Below, piece after piece: positions 11,302 to 22,007 of a stretch of 64,000 nucleotides of DNA. Numbering within the stretch: position 1 is the first letter of the stretch; each line of letters opens with the position of its first letter. This DNA comes from Adiantum capillus-veneris (lineage: Eukaryota > Streptophyta > Polypodiopsida > Polypodiales > Pteridaceae). The notes below the pieces were generated by a model. It was not told the origin of the DNA and did no database searches. It worked only from the letters and a program-made list of their open reading frames with translations. A program made the position numbers and the translations under genes. The stretch spans positions 31,109,396 through 31,173,395 of the forward strand of contig CM043960.1 in assembly GCA_014529385.2 (NCBI GenBank). The letters are read 5' to 3'.

Positions 11302-11600
11302 GCTCGTCGTCTCTTCTTGTGACAATATACCTAGAGCATACGTACCTGGAGTGGACGCAAAGACCATTAAATACAATGACGCATATAAATACAATGACGT
11401 AATGACGCAATGACGCAAATACTTAGACAGCTAGAGATTTTACAAAACCGAGCAAAATTGTTCAAAACGGAGAATCGTACAAGAACTTGAAGGTGCTTGT
11501 AGCTTTGGATTGTTCAAAAGCTAGCCACAACAGAAAGCGTTCTTCTTCTATTCAACTTGAGTGATGCAAGAGGCAAGTGCATAACTCTGAATTTTCAATC

Positions 11601-11654
<54 letters not shown>

Positions 11655-11941
11655 ACAATCAAATCTTGCAGTCAAAAAACCAGGTGGTGGAGTCGCATGT
11701 GGCCATGGATTGCCCAAGATGTGAGCGCAAAATCAAAAGAGCGTTATACAACATGGAAGGTACTTAGAGAGCCAGAGTTTTTACAAAACGGAGCAAAATT
11801 GTTCAAAACGGAGAATCGTACAAGAACTTGAAGGTTCTTGTAGCTTTGGAATGTTCAAAGGCTAGCAGCAACAGAAAGCGTTCTTCTTCTATTCAACTTG
11901 AGTGATAGAAGAGGCAAGTGCATAATTCCGAATTTTCAATG

Positions 11942-11988
<47 letters not shown>

Positions 11989-12000
11989 TTGTTACAAAAC
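11250..12000. repeat. GA-tract modules (copy A)
   Basis: Three GA tracts (about 11257-11299, 11604-11653, 11941-11988). The latter two each end a module of about 340 bp (ACAAAACGGAGCAAAATTG, CTTGAAGGTGCTTGTAGC, then a pyrimidine-rich stretch). Related modules lie at 21310-21914 and 25893-26117. Confidence 0.85.
11672..11759 (+). pseudogene. Captured HMA-domain exon (HIPP-like), copy A
   Basis: An 88-nt block lies between CTTGCAG and GTACTTAG, ideal acceptor and donor contexts, on the strand opposite the transposase genes. Its frame reads NQVVESHVAMDCPRCERK then IKRALYNMEG. This is the first half of a heavy-metal-associated domain (MxCxxC core, here MDCPRC) as in HIPP metallochaperones. The phase-1 end after MEG agrees with a common HIPP intron position, from general knowledge. 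The second half of the domain is not adjacent, so this is an isolated exon. Confidence 0.75.
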
Positions 12001-12127
12001 GGAGCAAAATTGTTCAAATAAAATATTTATGGCTTCAAGAGATCTCTCTCTCATCCTCGCGTAGCTCAGCATAACTTTCTATATCTATATCGAGCTCTCC
12101 GTTTAAATAGATGTCCTCTGTTTCATT

Positions 12128-15100
12128 CTATAGATCCTCTTCATGCACCCCATAGAGAGTAGCAGCTTGATGTTCGTCTAGCACCACCTCCACCACTTCT
12201 GACTGAGCATCTTCTTCGATCTCCTCCATTGATACCACTCTGATTGGCACATGGTAGCCTTCATACGTTCGTGCACTACGAGGGGCTACCTCTATGACGT
12301 ACCACCAGTTTGATGCAGGCTTTGTAGGATGAAATATCACCTTCCAAAGCCACATAACTTACATGAGAGCTTCCAAGCACATAAATTCTAAAATGGGATG
12401 TCAACTATTTACATAGTTACTTGTTCACAATGCTCGGGTAGTAGGAAAGTGTCTCTTAGATGAGTCCATTTCTTAGTTTAATCCACCTCAACAAAACCAG
12501 ACTCTCCTCTACGCACAATAGCGTTGCGACCCTCCATGATTATTTTGAACCATTGCACGTCAAACAAGTCGATAGAAAATCCTCTATAATCGATCCTCAA
12601 AATCTCTTGTAGAGTGCCAAAGTAACTGAGTTCCGCACCACAGGATCTGCATCAAAGGACCGTCGTCGACTAGACTGTTCAAATTTTGCCATGATTCCAC
12701 AATCTTGAGTAAAACACTTTTTGTCGATCCGTTCCACCCTAAAATGTCGACCTTTACGCCATGCTGCTGTGTATGATTTATACTACAACCAACAAAGATT
12801 ATGAGTGGCCGTTCAACCATCTAGAAAGTAACTAGTCGTACATTGCAAACTTACCTTGGTCGCACAAACCTGAGAGTACTCCCACTCTTCCTCAGTCACT
12901 TCTTCACCGCACTGTTGTGAACTTTTCAATTGGTTGTACAACCATCTTAATCTCATGAATGTTGGTAGGCTCTCTAGACCCGTCAGATAGTGCATCGGTG
13001 GTCGTCTTCCCCGTCTCCACTCGATTCGTGCCCTTTGTCGCTCTTGCTTTGCATCCTCATATTATGAAATCCAATTCTACATGATTGGATTGTGAAGCAT
13101 GCAAAATTGGTTGATTTTAGTCTCTAGATCTTCCGTCATCTTCTTCTCAACACGGAGATTGCACATGACAATCCCAAATATGCGCTCATCATCTATGGTT
13201 CGCCATAGCGTGCCTCGGGCTTTATCAAATCCGTATAGCCACTCTCCAATGTACACTAGGGACTCTGATACCAGCCAACCTTCTTCCATGCTACCCTCCG
13301 GACGTGCCTTCTGACGCACATATCCCTTGAGCATTTTCATGAAACGTTCTAAAAAGAAAATCCATCTCGAATATACAGTGCTAGCTATTTCCACCTCATC
13401 AATTATGTGAACAAGAAGATGCACCTGAATGGTTAGCATGGTAGTAGGAAAATGTTTGTCAAACATGCACATAACCTCCGCAGCGTTTACTTTGGCGAAT
13501 GGTATGTAGTCTACGTTGATCTCCTTTTGTGAGATCCATTGCACCAACTTCGCAAGTTTGTAGATTGTGTTACGAATGTCAAGAGACGAACATCCCTCAA
13601 TGGCAACCGGTAAAATAAACGTCAGAACACGTGCAGCAATGATATTAAAGTCCACACACAAATTTTTTACACAATTCCCACTATGAGCATACCTGATACA
13701 TTTTATGCCAGTCATGTGACTTCAAACCAGTAAGCTTTCCTTCTTTAGTAAAACATGTTTGGAGCGAGTGCATTACGCCAATGGGGGTCCACAAAGATCG
13801 AATGGTCTCTTTTACTTTGTGTTCTTGGGCTCTTGTGAAAATCCATGGGGCTTTAGGGAGTTTTATCGATCCATCGGACGCTATTTGCGGCCAATATTTC
13901 TCCATACGATCCACATTTCTAAGGTCAACTCTGGCTCCCAAAGTATCTTTCTTGCCAGTCAGATGGTCCGATAGTAGATTACCCACATTCTTGAATATGT
14001 GCATTGGATCGAGCAGGTGATTGATCATGAGTCCGGGCTAGTATGGTAACTCCTTCTGCTCTAACCATGCTTGTGCAGACATTCTCGGTGGCTCTCTTCC
14101 CAAAAAGCCGTCGCGTAACACATGATTCTCTTGAAGATACGCTTGATGACCTTTGTAGATTTTCTTCTTCAATGAGGGCACCCTAGGTGCATTCACTCTA
14201 GGTCCACATGGGACACATGCTCTGTATCCGCTTGTTTGAAGCCCTGCATGTATACACATGATAATAGATCAAATTGAGAAAAACCAAGATTTACAATGTC
14301 TGAGTGAGAAGTGTAAATACATCACCTGAGCATTCTGTTAGTGGGATAGTCATGCATGGTCCACATTAGAATGCCTCTGATCAAAGCATTCCGTCGACCT
14401 GTGTGTCGGCTCATATCCACCACTTCTATGCCAATCCACAATTCTTGGAGCTCTTCAAATAGTGGACAAAGATACACATCCATATTCTTCACTTTATACC
14501 CCCGGCACAATCAAGCTTAAGCCATAGGTGCCCCTTCTTCGTAGTCAACCACGGGGGAATGTTGTAGTTGACGATGACAACGGGCCATACACTGTAAGAT
14601 GTTGATCTTTGACCAAATGGATTTAGCCATCCATAGCCAGGCCTAAGTGCAAATTTCGAGCTTCCCTGGCAAAATCTGACCATGTTCCATCTATATGTTT
14701 CCAGGCTGCACAATCTGCAGGAATCCGTAGCACACCATGCGAAGATTTATTCTCCTCATGCCATGATGCTAGGGCAACCATGGACTTACATTCAAAGAAA
14801 TGCTTGATTTGAGGAAGCAGAGGAAATTGTCGCAAAACCTTTTGTGGAATTTTTGTTTCGCGGATATCTACTCGATATCTTTCGGAATCACATTTCGGCC
14901 ACTTCTCCATGTCTATGTATTCCCCTCTGAAAACAATGCAGCCATTAGGACAAGCGTGGATCGAATTGTAATCCATCCCCAAGTTTCGCAAAATCTTTTT
15001 TGCTTCCTCTCGGGAATCTGGCATCACATTATCAGCTGGTAGTATGTGCTCTTTCAGCAATCTATACAACATAAAAATACGGTATAATTGTGTAAAAATC

Positions 15101-15690
15101 TATCAGCTCATCATACATTTAGAGTTTTATTAAAGTAAAGTAATTGTAATAGATCACCTGAAAAGCGCTCTGACACTAGTGTCACTCCATCCAAACATTG
15201 CCTGCATGTTGAGAAGAACCAGGAACGCTTTCAATCTAGACACATGTGGTCCATTATACAATGGCGTATCGGCTTCACTTTTCATATCATCATAGATAAG
15301 CCTTTCTGAATCCATGATCATCTCGATCATTTCATCAATCTCGGGCTCAAACATTCCCTCGTTGGGAATGTGGTATGCATGATCATCCCCCGAGCTGTCA
15401 GAGGCTACATCTTGTGGCCTCACATATCCTACTTGACCAAAGCGCCTGTAAACACTTCTATTAGGTTGCAAGATTGCTGCCCGTTGGCCAGCGTCAGAGT
15501 CCAACGAGTTATAATTGGCAACAACTCGATCTATAATAGATGGATCAAACTCGCCAAATTCGCGAACGTGCTGCAAAGAAACACATTTTGTCCATCGCAC
15601 AGCATGCTTGGAATGATTACAAGGACATAAGATGCTCGTTGAGAGATAGGTGTTTCGATTGGACAACCCCACATCCTCGTCACTACTCAT
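12128..15690 (-). pseudogene. CACTA tnp2 transposase, copy A (multi-exon)
   Basis: Exon 1 (15690-15154) starts MSSDEDVGLS, has the CPCNHSKH zinc-like motif of the Transpos_assoc domain and ends FGWSDTSVRALFR. The next (15072-14623) holds GMDYNSIHACPNGC and PKCDSERY. Then come NPFGQRSTSYSVWPVVIVNY, KVKNMDVYLCPLFEELQELW and ILMWTMHDYP (14700-14320), SGYRACVPCGPRV (14259-14040) and LDPMHIFKNVGNLLSDH (14028-13681), which together are Transposase_21. DUF4218 follows (13680-13077), then a linker (12995-12813) and DUF4216 (12820-12128: IDYRGF, FHPTKPASNWWYV). A frameshift near 14625 (AMDG to GWLNPFG) is shared with the copy at 28801. The family cuts and re-integrates CACTA ends. Confidence 0.85.
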
Positions 15691-15758
15691 AATGAGGGTA
15701 ATTAAAAATCTTATAACATGGACAACAAATTTAATCTTCTATTGGCATTCTTCGTCTT

Positions 15759-15761
<3 letters not shown>

Positions 15762-15832
<71 letters not shown>
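15762..15832. repeat. CT microsatellite (copy A)
   Basis: An almost pure CT run lies upstream of tnp2 (minus strand), with more CT at 15844-15852. The same run is at 29938. Confidence 0.95.
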
Positions 15833-15835
<3 letters not shown>

Positions 15836-15877
15836 TTCACACTGCTCTCTCTCTTTGTTCACACTGTAAACTACCTC

Positions 15878-16309
15878 ACATTCTCTAGTCATGTCCAATC
15901 CCCGCACACCTCGGTCTAGAGGTGCACGGAGATCAGAACCGGCCACTGGGTTATAATCTCGTCTTTATTGGTCAATGCCTATTTTTGTGGGTACAAGAAA
16001 TCTACACATCCACGTCTACATGATACTACATGTAGTGGACAAAACCGCGTTGCCTCTTCTCTAGCTGTAGCATTTTACAGCATCTTAACATCTTTTCACA
16101 GTAGATCTTTGTTTGTAGCATGTAGGTACACCATTCTTGCAATGTAGCTGATGTCTGCTCAAGGCACTTAATTCTTACTCTAGATTTGACGGGATGTGGT
16201 GTGTGTGTGTGTGTGTATGTGTGTGTGTGTGTGTGTGTGTGACCCTTGGAATCGGCATCTTGCATCACTAATTTCTGTGTAGGCTCAATTTTCTCTTCCA
16301 TTAGCTGAT
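15878..16309. repeat. Block X, copy 2
   Basis: Homologous to 8649-9289 and continuing without a CACTA terminus into ATTAGCTGATCATGAC. It contains a GT tract at about 16199-16240 and lacks the roughly 230-bp piece found in the copy at 8649. No gene seen. Confidence 0.85.
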
Positions 16310-16338
16310 CATGACAGCTTATTGTATGGTAGCAGCAG

Positions 16339-16416
16339 TCAAACATGCAGGTGGAATTGCTAGTCGGCATGGAATGTCGAGGCTGTGAGCGCAGGAAATT
16401 TTCTCGCCATTTCTGA
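16339..16416 (+). pseudogene. Second HMA-domain exon fragment (HIPP-like), copy A
   Basis: After a GCAGCAG acceptor, TCA AAC ATG leads into QVELLVGMECRGCERR, an HMA-type MxCxGC core. It aligns codon by codon with the exon at 11672 (same acceptor, same TCA-AA- start) but is clearly diverged from it. After the core the reading drifts (KFSRHF) and stops at 16416, so only the first part of the domain is present. Confidence 0.65.
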
Positions 16417-16479
16417 CAAGCGTCGGCGGCTCTCTGAGTTGCGCATACACGAAAATCCAAATCTAACCTTATCTTAAAC

Positions 16480-16790
16480 GATAAAAAGAAGAAAATGGTA
16501 TAACCTTTCTATCACCCAAGTGTGGTAGATTGGTTATGCCAATTCCCTCTTCAATAATAGGTAAATAATGTAAATAAACCTAAATCTAATCTAATAGAAC
16601 GTAAATCTAAATCTAACATAAATAAACCTAAATTGATAAACCTAAATTGATAAACCTAAATTGATAAACCTAAATTGATAAACCTAAATTAATAAACCTA
16701 AATCTAATCTAATATAACGTAAATCTAAATCTAACGTAAATAAAGCTAAATCTAAATCTAACGTAAATAAAGCTAAATCTAATCAAAGGT
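16480..16790. repeat. SINE-like 5' piece and AT-rich minisatellite
   Basis: AAATGGTATAACC...GTGTGGTAGATTGGTTATGCC (16490-16545) matches the SINE-like units at 39805 and 39999 but breaks before the B box. Then AACCTAAATTGATA-type units of about 14 bp repeat, followed by ACGTAAATCTAAATCTA repeats, up to the Tat LTR. Confidence 0.75.
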
Positions 16791-17928
16791 TGTGAGCGGG
16801 ATGGAAACACACACAAAGCCTCTATAATGACCCGACACACACTCTTGGGATGATACACACACACATTATGGGGCACCACTCGGCTTACACAACCAGCCTG
16901 GCCGAGACAAGAAACACACAGACGGAGTGAGAAAAGAGAGATTTCCCACTTGCCCACTCAACACTCACACACACACTCTCAATTCAGCTCAAAGGAGGAA
17001 ATTTTCTATTTTTTAGACTCAATGAAGCTCAGCCCAACACCAATGGGGCAAATAGTTTACACAGTATTGAGGAAATACACCAGATACAACCACAAAGTTA
17101 AACAGAGGCTTCACTCACCGGAGAAGATTACACAGAAAAAAAGAAGAACATCTGTGAGGAATTTGGCAAAATGAATAGCGCCATTGCGTCCGGAACGCCC
17201 AAAAACCCCACCCTACAATGTCACAGTGCTCAAATCCGACCTCGGATGAGCAGTTTAGGGCCAAAAAATGCTCCAAAAAAAGCAAAAACAAGCAAAAACA
17301 CACTTGCGGTTGTTCCTCCTCTCTTCTCCACGTTTTTTCTGGTCTTCTCTTAGTTTTTTCAGTTCCCACACTTAGCTTTATTATTTGGGCACCTGTGGCC
17401 TTTTAGATGACCTCAAACGGAACCCGAACAGGCCAAAAACTGACCTCGCAGTGCATAGTTGTCACCTTTTTGCATCATCCGCACACCTGGTACTCAGTTT
17501 TTCCAAATAATGCATCCCACAACCACGTGAAGTGGCCCCAAAAAGTGGTCCTCATGATGACCTTTCTGCATAAGTATCACAAGAAAACAACCACGTCGTG
17601 TCCATACTTCTCCGCGTGCAAGTATTGACCCCGTTCGACCTCCTGACGCCACTAGATGCCATCTGACGCACCTGCTTACCTCATGTTGTCGGCCCGCAGA
17701 TAGCTTCCTCGAGAAGTTTTACGCGCTACCAACTCCTCCTTATTGTAGAAAAAACTTACTGGTACTGATAATAGTGAAAATCGATGCACTATGTACACCC
17801 TGTCCTACCTGTACACACGTGGGCCCCACGTAACCACCTGGCTATGGAAATTGGGCAATACTTTATTTGATGCACCATGCATGTATATGTACATATGCGC
17901 AATCCGTTGCTCCAAAAGAATCCTGACA
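16791..17928 (-). repeat. Tat-1 3' LTR
   Basis: TGTGAGCGGGATGG...TCCTGACA, homologous over its length to the LTRs at 30975-32103 and 38503-39607. Confidence 0.9.
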
Positions 17929-19720
17929 TAATTTGCCCATCCCCTAATCTGCTAGATCATTCATGATCAGCAGCAGCAAAGAGAGATATGAGACTCATCG
18001 CATCACAGGTCTCCTCATTCCTCACCAACACTGCTTGATCCAGAGACAGCTCATCTTGCTCCACCATCATCAATCTAGCATGATACAATTTAAGATGCAA
18101 TTCATTTACCCTTGACATATGTAGAACACCATCCAGGTTAGCCAGCTGATATGTGCCATTTGGAAAACACTCCACTACCTTGAAAGGGCCTTCCCACTTA
18201 ATTTGAAACTTCTTTTGGAAGGTGTTGTCCAGCTTACTATTGTAGCGCAAAACCAAGTCATGCTTCTTGATACCCTTACTTTTTACCCTTTCATTTATCT
18301 TTGCCAAAGCCTTATCCTGCATCTGCCCATAATGCTCCAATGCGCTCATCCTATCCAACTGGACCTCTTGTAACTACAAGAGCCTCTCTTTGAATGCATC
18401 ACTAGGCGGCCCAAGAAACTTCTCTAACATCTTGACCGTAGGCAACTCTACCTCCACAAGAAATAGTGCTTCCTTTCCATACACCAAATGAAATGGAGTA
18501 AACCCTGTACATGTCTTCACCAAAGTACGGTAAGCCCATAATGCACTAGGCAATTCCAAATCCCAATTCTTTCCTTGGTGCTCTATCACTTTAGAAATAA
18601 TTTGTACCAACTCACCATTGAATCTTTCATTTAAGCCATTACACTGTGGGTAATAGGGAGTGGTATGCTGGTGCCTAATCTTCATCTTTGTGCATAAGAA
18701 GTCTAGCAGTTTAGCTCTAAATCTTGGCCCCTTATCTGAAAGTAGCTCTAATGGCACCCCAAACTTGCAACATATTTCATCATACACAAATTTTGCCACA
18801 TCCTTTGCAGTGATCTGTTTTATTGCTATAGCCTCTGCCCATCTAGAGAGATAGCCACTGCCGTCAAAATATAGCTTTTGCCCCTGCTTGTGATAGGTAA
18901 CTGGCCTATTACATCAATCCCCCCCTTTTCAAACACATCAAACGCGATAATGGTTTTTCGTAGCTCTGGCTTCAACACTCTCTTCCCAAATTCTTGACAC
19001 CTATTGCAAGACCTACACCAATGGTGAACATCCTTGTGCAAACTAGGCCATACATACCCCTCTTGCAAAATCTTATGCAAGGTGATCTTTAGAGCAAAAT
19101 GGCCACCACATGCGCCTTCATGATTCTCTTCAAACACTCTATAAAGCTCCTCTCGCCAAGGTACACGTCTAAACACGAGATCAGCCCCTTTCATGTATAA
19201 GACATCACCAATCAATTTGTACCTGTATGCTCTGCGCACAAAACCATAATTCTTAGACTTCTGAATCTCCTTTGGAATAAATCCTGTTAGCAAAAACTCC
19301 TCTTCTTGAGCCAAACTTTCCCGGCCATGATAAAGAGGTAAAGTGGTCCTCAACACAAACAGCTCCCCAATCATGCCTTGAGCTGCTTCATGTGCCTCCC
19401 CATTTAGAGCACGTTCAATGTGTCTAATGCTCCATGCTTCAAACTTTTTTAACAGGCCTTTAATTCTGAAACACATTTCCTTCAATGAGTTGTTCTTGCT
19501 CTTCCACACACCTAGCACTTGCTTCACCACTAACAAGGCATCACCTTTTATGCTCAACCTTCTAACCCCATGCTTCAAACAAATGTGTAATATGGCTTCC
19601 AGAGTAGCATATTCAGCCTCATTGTTACTATGAGCATCCAATTTGAACCCTCTCTTGCATACTAGCTTCCCCTCTGGATCATAAAGTCCTATACCCCCTG
19701 AAGCTGCATCATGGCTCTTT
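17929..19720 (-). pseudogene. Tat-1 pol fragment: second RNase H and integrase
   Basis: A minus-strand remnant homologous to 32104-33895. Reading 5' to 3' on the minus strand it has the archaeal-type RNase H (GIGLYDPEGKLVCKRGF, NNEAEYATLEA, IKGDALLVVKQ), the integrase zinc module (HHWCRSCNRCQEFG), the catalytic core (LLSDKGPRFRAK, YYPQCNGLNERFNGELVQ) and the C-terminal part (FQIKWEGPFKVVECFPNGTY). Compared with the other copy it has a one-base deletion near 18855 and an in-frame TAG near 18373. It is cut abruptly at 19720 where the 171-bp repeats begin. The 28 bp at 17929-17956 hold the stop region and polypurine tract. Confidence 0.87.
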
Positions 19721-20257
19721 AGCAGAAAAATCAAAAACAAAAAGCGGAACATGCTTTTCAGGCATGTACACAGTCCGCAAACGATAACTCAAAATCGGTG
19801 AATAATTTGAAAAAACTTCCTTCTGCAAAGTTGTAGACCACATCGATTCCGGTCTTATAATTGGGTAGTTTTTGCAAAATCTTTTTCAATTAGCAGAGAA
19901 ATCAAAAACAAAAAGCGGAACATGCTTTTCAAGCATGTACGCTGTCCACGAACGATAACTCAAAAGCACTGAAGAATTTGAAAATACTTCCTTCTGTAAA
20001 GTTGTAGAACACATCGATTCCGAAGTCTTTGGCGGGTAGTTTTTGCAAAATCGTTTTCAATTAGCAGAGAATCAAAAACAAAAAGCGGAACATGCTTTTC
20101 AGGCATGTACGAAGTCCGCGAACGATAACTCAAAATCGGTGAAGAATTTGAAAAACCTTCCTTCTACAAAGTTGTAGACCACATCGATTCCGATCCATTT
20201 CCCGGGTAGTTTCTACAAAATTGTTTTCAATTAGCAGAGAAATCAAAAACAAAAACG
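19719..20257. repeat. Three-and-a-bit tandem copies of a 171-bp repeat
   Basis: Units start TTAGCAGA at 19719, 19890, 20061 and (partial) 20231, with spacings of 171, 171 and 170 bp. Each has AAGCGGAACATGCTTTTC, GAACGATAACTCAAAA and a run ending TTTTCAA. They abut a primer-binding site, so they are the leader of a small LTR element rather than an independent satellite. Confidence 0.92.
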
Positions 20258-20261
20258 TACT

Positions 20262-20273
20262 GCTCTGATACCA
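20262..20273 (-). promoter_or_regulatory. Primer-binding site (tRNA-iMet) of a small LTR element
   Basis: The minus strand reads TGGTATCAGAGC directly against the LTR end CTCTCAACA. Confidence 0.88.
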
Positions 20274-20415
20274 TGTTGAGAGAGAAAGAGAGAGCACAGA
20301 AATAGAACCCCAAAGTGTGTAGAATACACACATGAGATGATGTATATATAGAGTGGACCTGGGTGCCATATATAGAGAAGCCATACATTGAGTAGCTTCA
20401 CATATAAGCTCAACA
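20274..20415 (-). repeat. Short LTR (142 bp), TRIM- or copia-like
   Basis: TGTTGAG...CTCAACA gives 7-bp inverted ends. It contains TATATATA-type boxes near 20343 and 20370. It is next to the primer site on the left, and to GAAGC plus CACTA tnpA sequence on the right. No partner LTR is present, so the rest of the element was lost or replaced. Confidence 0.8.
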
Positions 20416-21095
20416 GAAGCACGCTGATGACTCTGTCTTTTAATTCATTCGGTACTTCACTCCAGGTGTTTAGTATGTAGTGTCTAAACACCTGAGAGCA
20501 AAGACCACCCATGCGCGAAATCACCTTCTTGCCTTCATCATTCAAGATGATGCCACCGCTAAAGTCGACGGAGTAAGGCAAGCCCTCTCCGCTGACGCCT
20601 GAACGTGAGTGTCCCAGCAGGGGTCTCTAGCGGCGTATCAACGGGGGTACGGACGTCAGGTATCTCTACTGGAGTCTGAGCCCCGAAGCAAGGAGTGTCC
20701 ACTGGAGTGACTCCTGGAGGAGTAGCTAGTGGTGTGTAGCTGCGGCGAACGACAGTCAGCCACGTAAAACCTAGTGTCAATGGCAATGCCATGGCTGGTG
20801 TCGGGACGGGCAAAGAAGGGGAGGGTAAAGAGCCTCGTCGAACACGAGGCGGTGGTGAAGCATCAGTGGCGGCATCCCCACAAAAACCGCCACCGCCACC
20901 ACTACAGCGTTGGCGCCTAGATAAGTGTGAAGATCATCTCGTCGACACCGAAGCTTCAGAGCGTGCTGAATGCTCCAAAACAGAGGGAGATGCGGATGGA
21001 GTAGGAACACCCGATGGTGCGCCAGAGCGATGACGTTCCACGTACCACTGTCTCTGCTTGGGTGACAAAGAAGAAAGAAAATCCTCATCATCCAT
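20416..21095 (-). pseudogene. CACTA tnpA-like fragment, copy B
   Basis: Homologous to 10500-11186. The ATG is at 21095 and the N-terminal part is in one frame; the TP-rich part (20813-20559) and LPYSVDFSGGI..VFRHYILNTWSEVP (20581-20430) are in others. The conserved tail beyond NELKD is lost at the LTR junction. Frames change near 20800 and 20580. Confidence 0.7.
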
Positions 21096-21162
21096 ACCTG
21101 CATTAAACACACAAACATTTAAACTTAATATTGAATGAATGGAGTAGAAAACATGGACAAGT

Positions 21163-21477
21163 AGATAGAGAGAGAGAGAGAGAGGTGCTCGTCGTCTCTG
21201 CTTGTGAGAACATACCTAGAGCATACGTGCCTGGAGTGGACGCAAAGACCATTAAATACAATAATGGAATGACGCATATAAATACAATGACGCAAATACT
21301 TAGAGAGCCAGAGTTTTTACAAAACGAAACAAAATTGTTCAAAACAGAGAATCGTACAAGAACTTGAAGGTGCTTGTAGCTTTGGAATGTTCAAAGGCTA
21401 GCAACAACAGAAAGCGCTCTTCTTCTATTCAACTTGAGTGATGGAAGAGGCAAGTGCATAACTTTAAATTTTCAATC

Positions 21478-21545
<68 letters not shown>

Positions 21546-21832
21546 ACAATCAAATCTTGCAGTCAAAAAACCAGGTGGTGGAGCTGCATGTGGCCTTGGA
21601 TTGCCCAAGATGTGAGTGCAAAATCAAAAGAGCGTTATACAATATGGAAGGTACTTAGAGAGCCAGAGTTTTTACAAAACGGAGAAAAATTGTTCAAAAC
21701 GGAGAATCGTACAAGAACTTGAAGGTGCTGGTAGCTTTGGAATGTTCAAAGGCTAGCAACAACAGAAAGCGTTCTTCTTCTATTCAACTTGAGTGATGGA
21801 GGAGGCAAGTGCATAACTCTGAATTTTCAATT

Positions 21833-21913
<81 letters not shown>

Positions 21914-21914
21914 C
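21163..21914. repeat. GA-tract modules (copy B)
   Basis: GA tracts at about 21164-21184, 21481-21544 and 21836-21914, the latter two separated by the 350-bp module also seen in copies A and C. Confidence 0.85.
21563..21650 (+). pseudogene. Captured HMA-domain exon, copy B
   Basis: The same 88-nt exon as 11672-11759 with intact CTTGCAG and GTACTTAG borders. Its frame reads VVELHVALDCPRCECK, so Met of the MxC core is Leu and one Arg is Cys; the CxxC pair remains. Confidence 0.75.
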
Positions 21915-22007
21915 CAGAGTTTTTACAAAATGGGGCAAAATTGTTCAAATACAATATTTATGGCTTTAAGAGATCTCTCTCTCATCCTCTCATAGCTCAT
22001 CATAACT

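Larger units (their letters stand above)
9290..16790 (-). mobile_element. CACTA (En/Spm) element copy A
   Basis: It begins with the terminus CACTACAAGAGGT followed by subterminal TAGCGACG-type repeats. It contains tnpA-like and tnp2-like genes on the minus strand, GA-tract modules, HMA exon fragments, block X and an AT-rich minisatellite. A Tat retroelement LTR then interrupts it at 16791. No right terminus is present for this copy. The order left to right is TIR, tnpA, tnp2, X, matching the copy at 24254. Confidence 0.82.

Noticed and set aside
11179-11418. Reading frames rich in Ser-Leu, Arg-Glu, Cys-Val or Thr-His repeats here and at other microsatellites
   Set aside because: They are translations of GA/CT and GT/CA dinucleotide runs, not genes.
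16620-16700. AAACCTAAAT-type repeats resembling plant telomere repeats
   Set aside because: The unit is about 14 bp with GATA inserts and lacks CCCTAAA; it is an AT-rich minisatellite inside a CACTA element.
19719-20257. 171-bp repeats as a centromeric satellite (length near one nucleosome)
   Set aside because: Only three copies, next to a primer-binding site and LTR, so they are best read as a retroelement leader.
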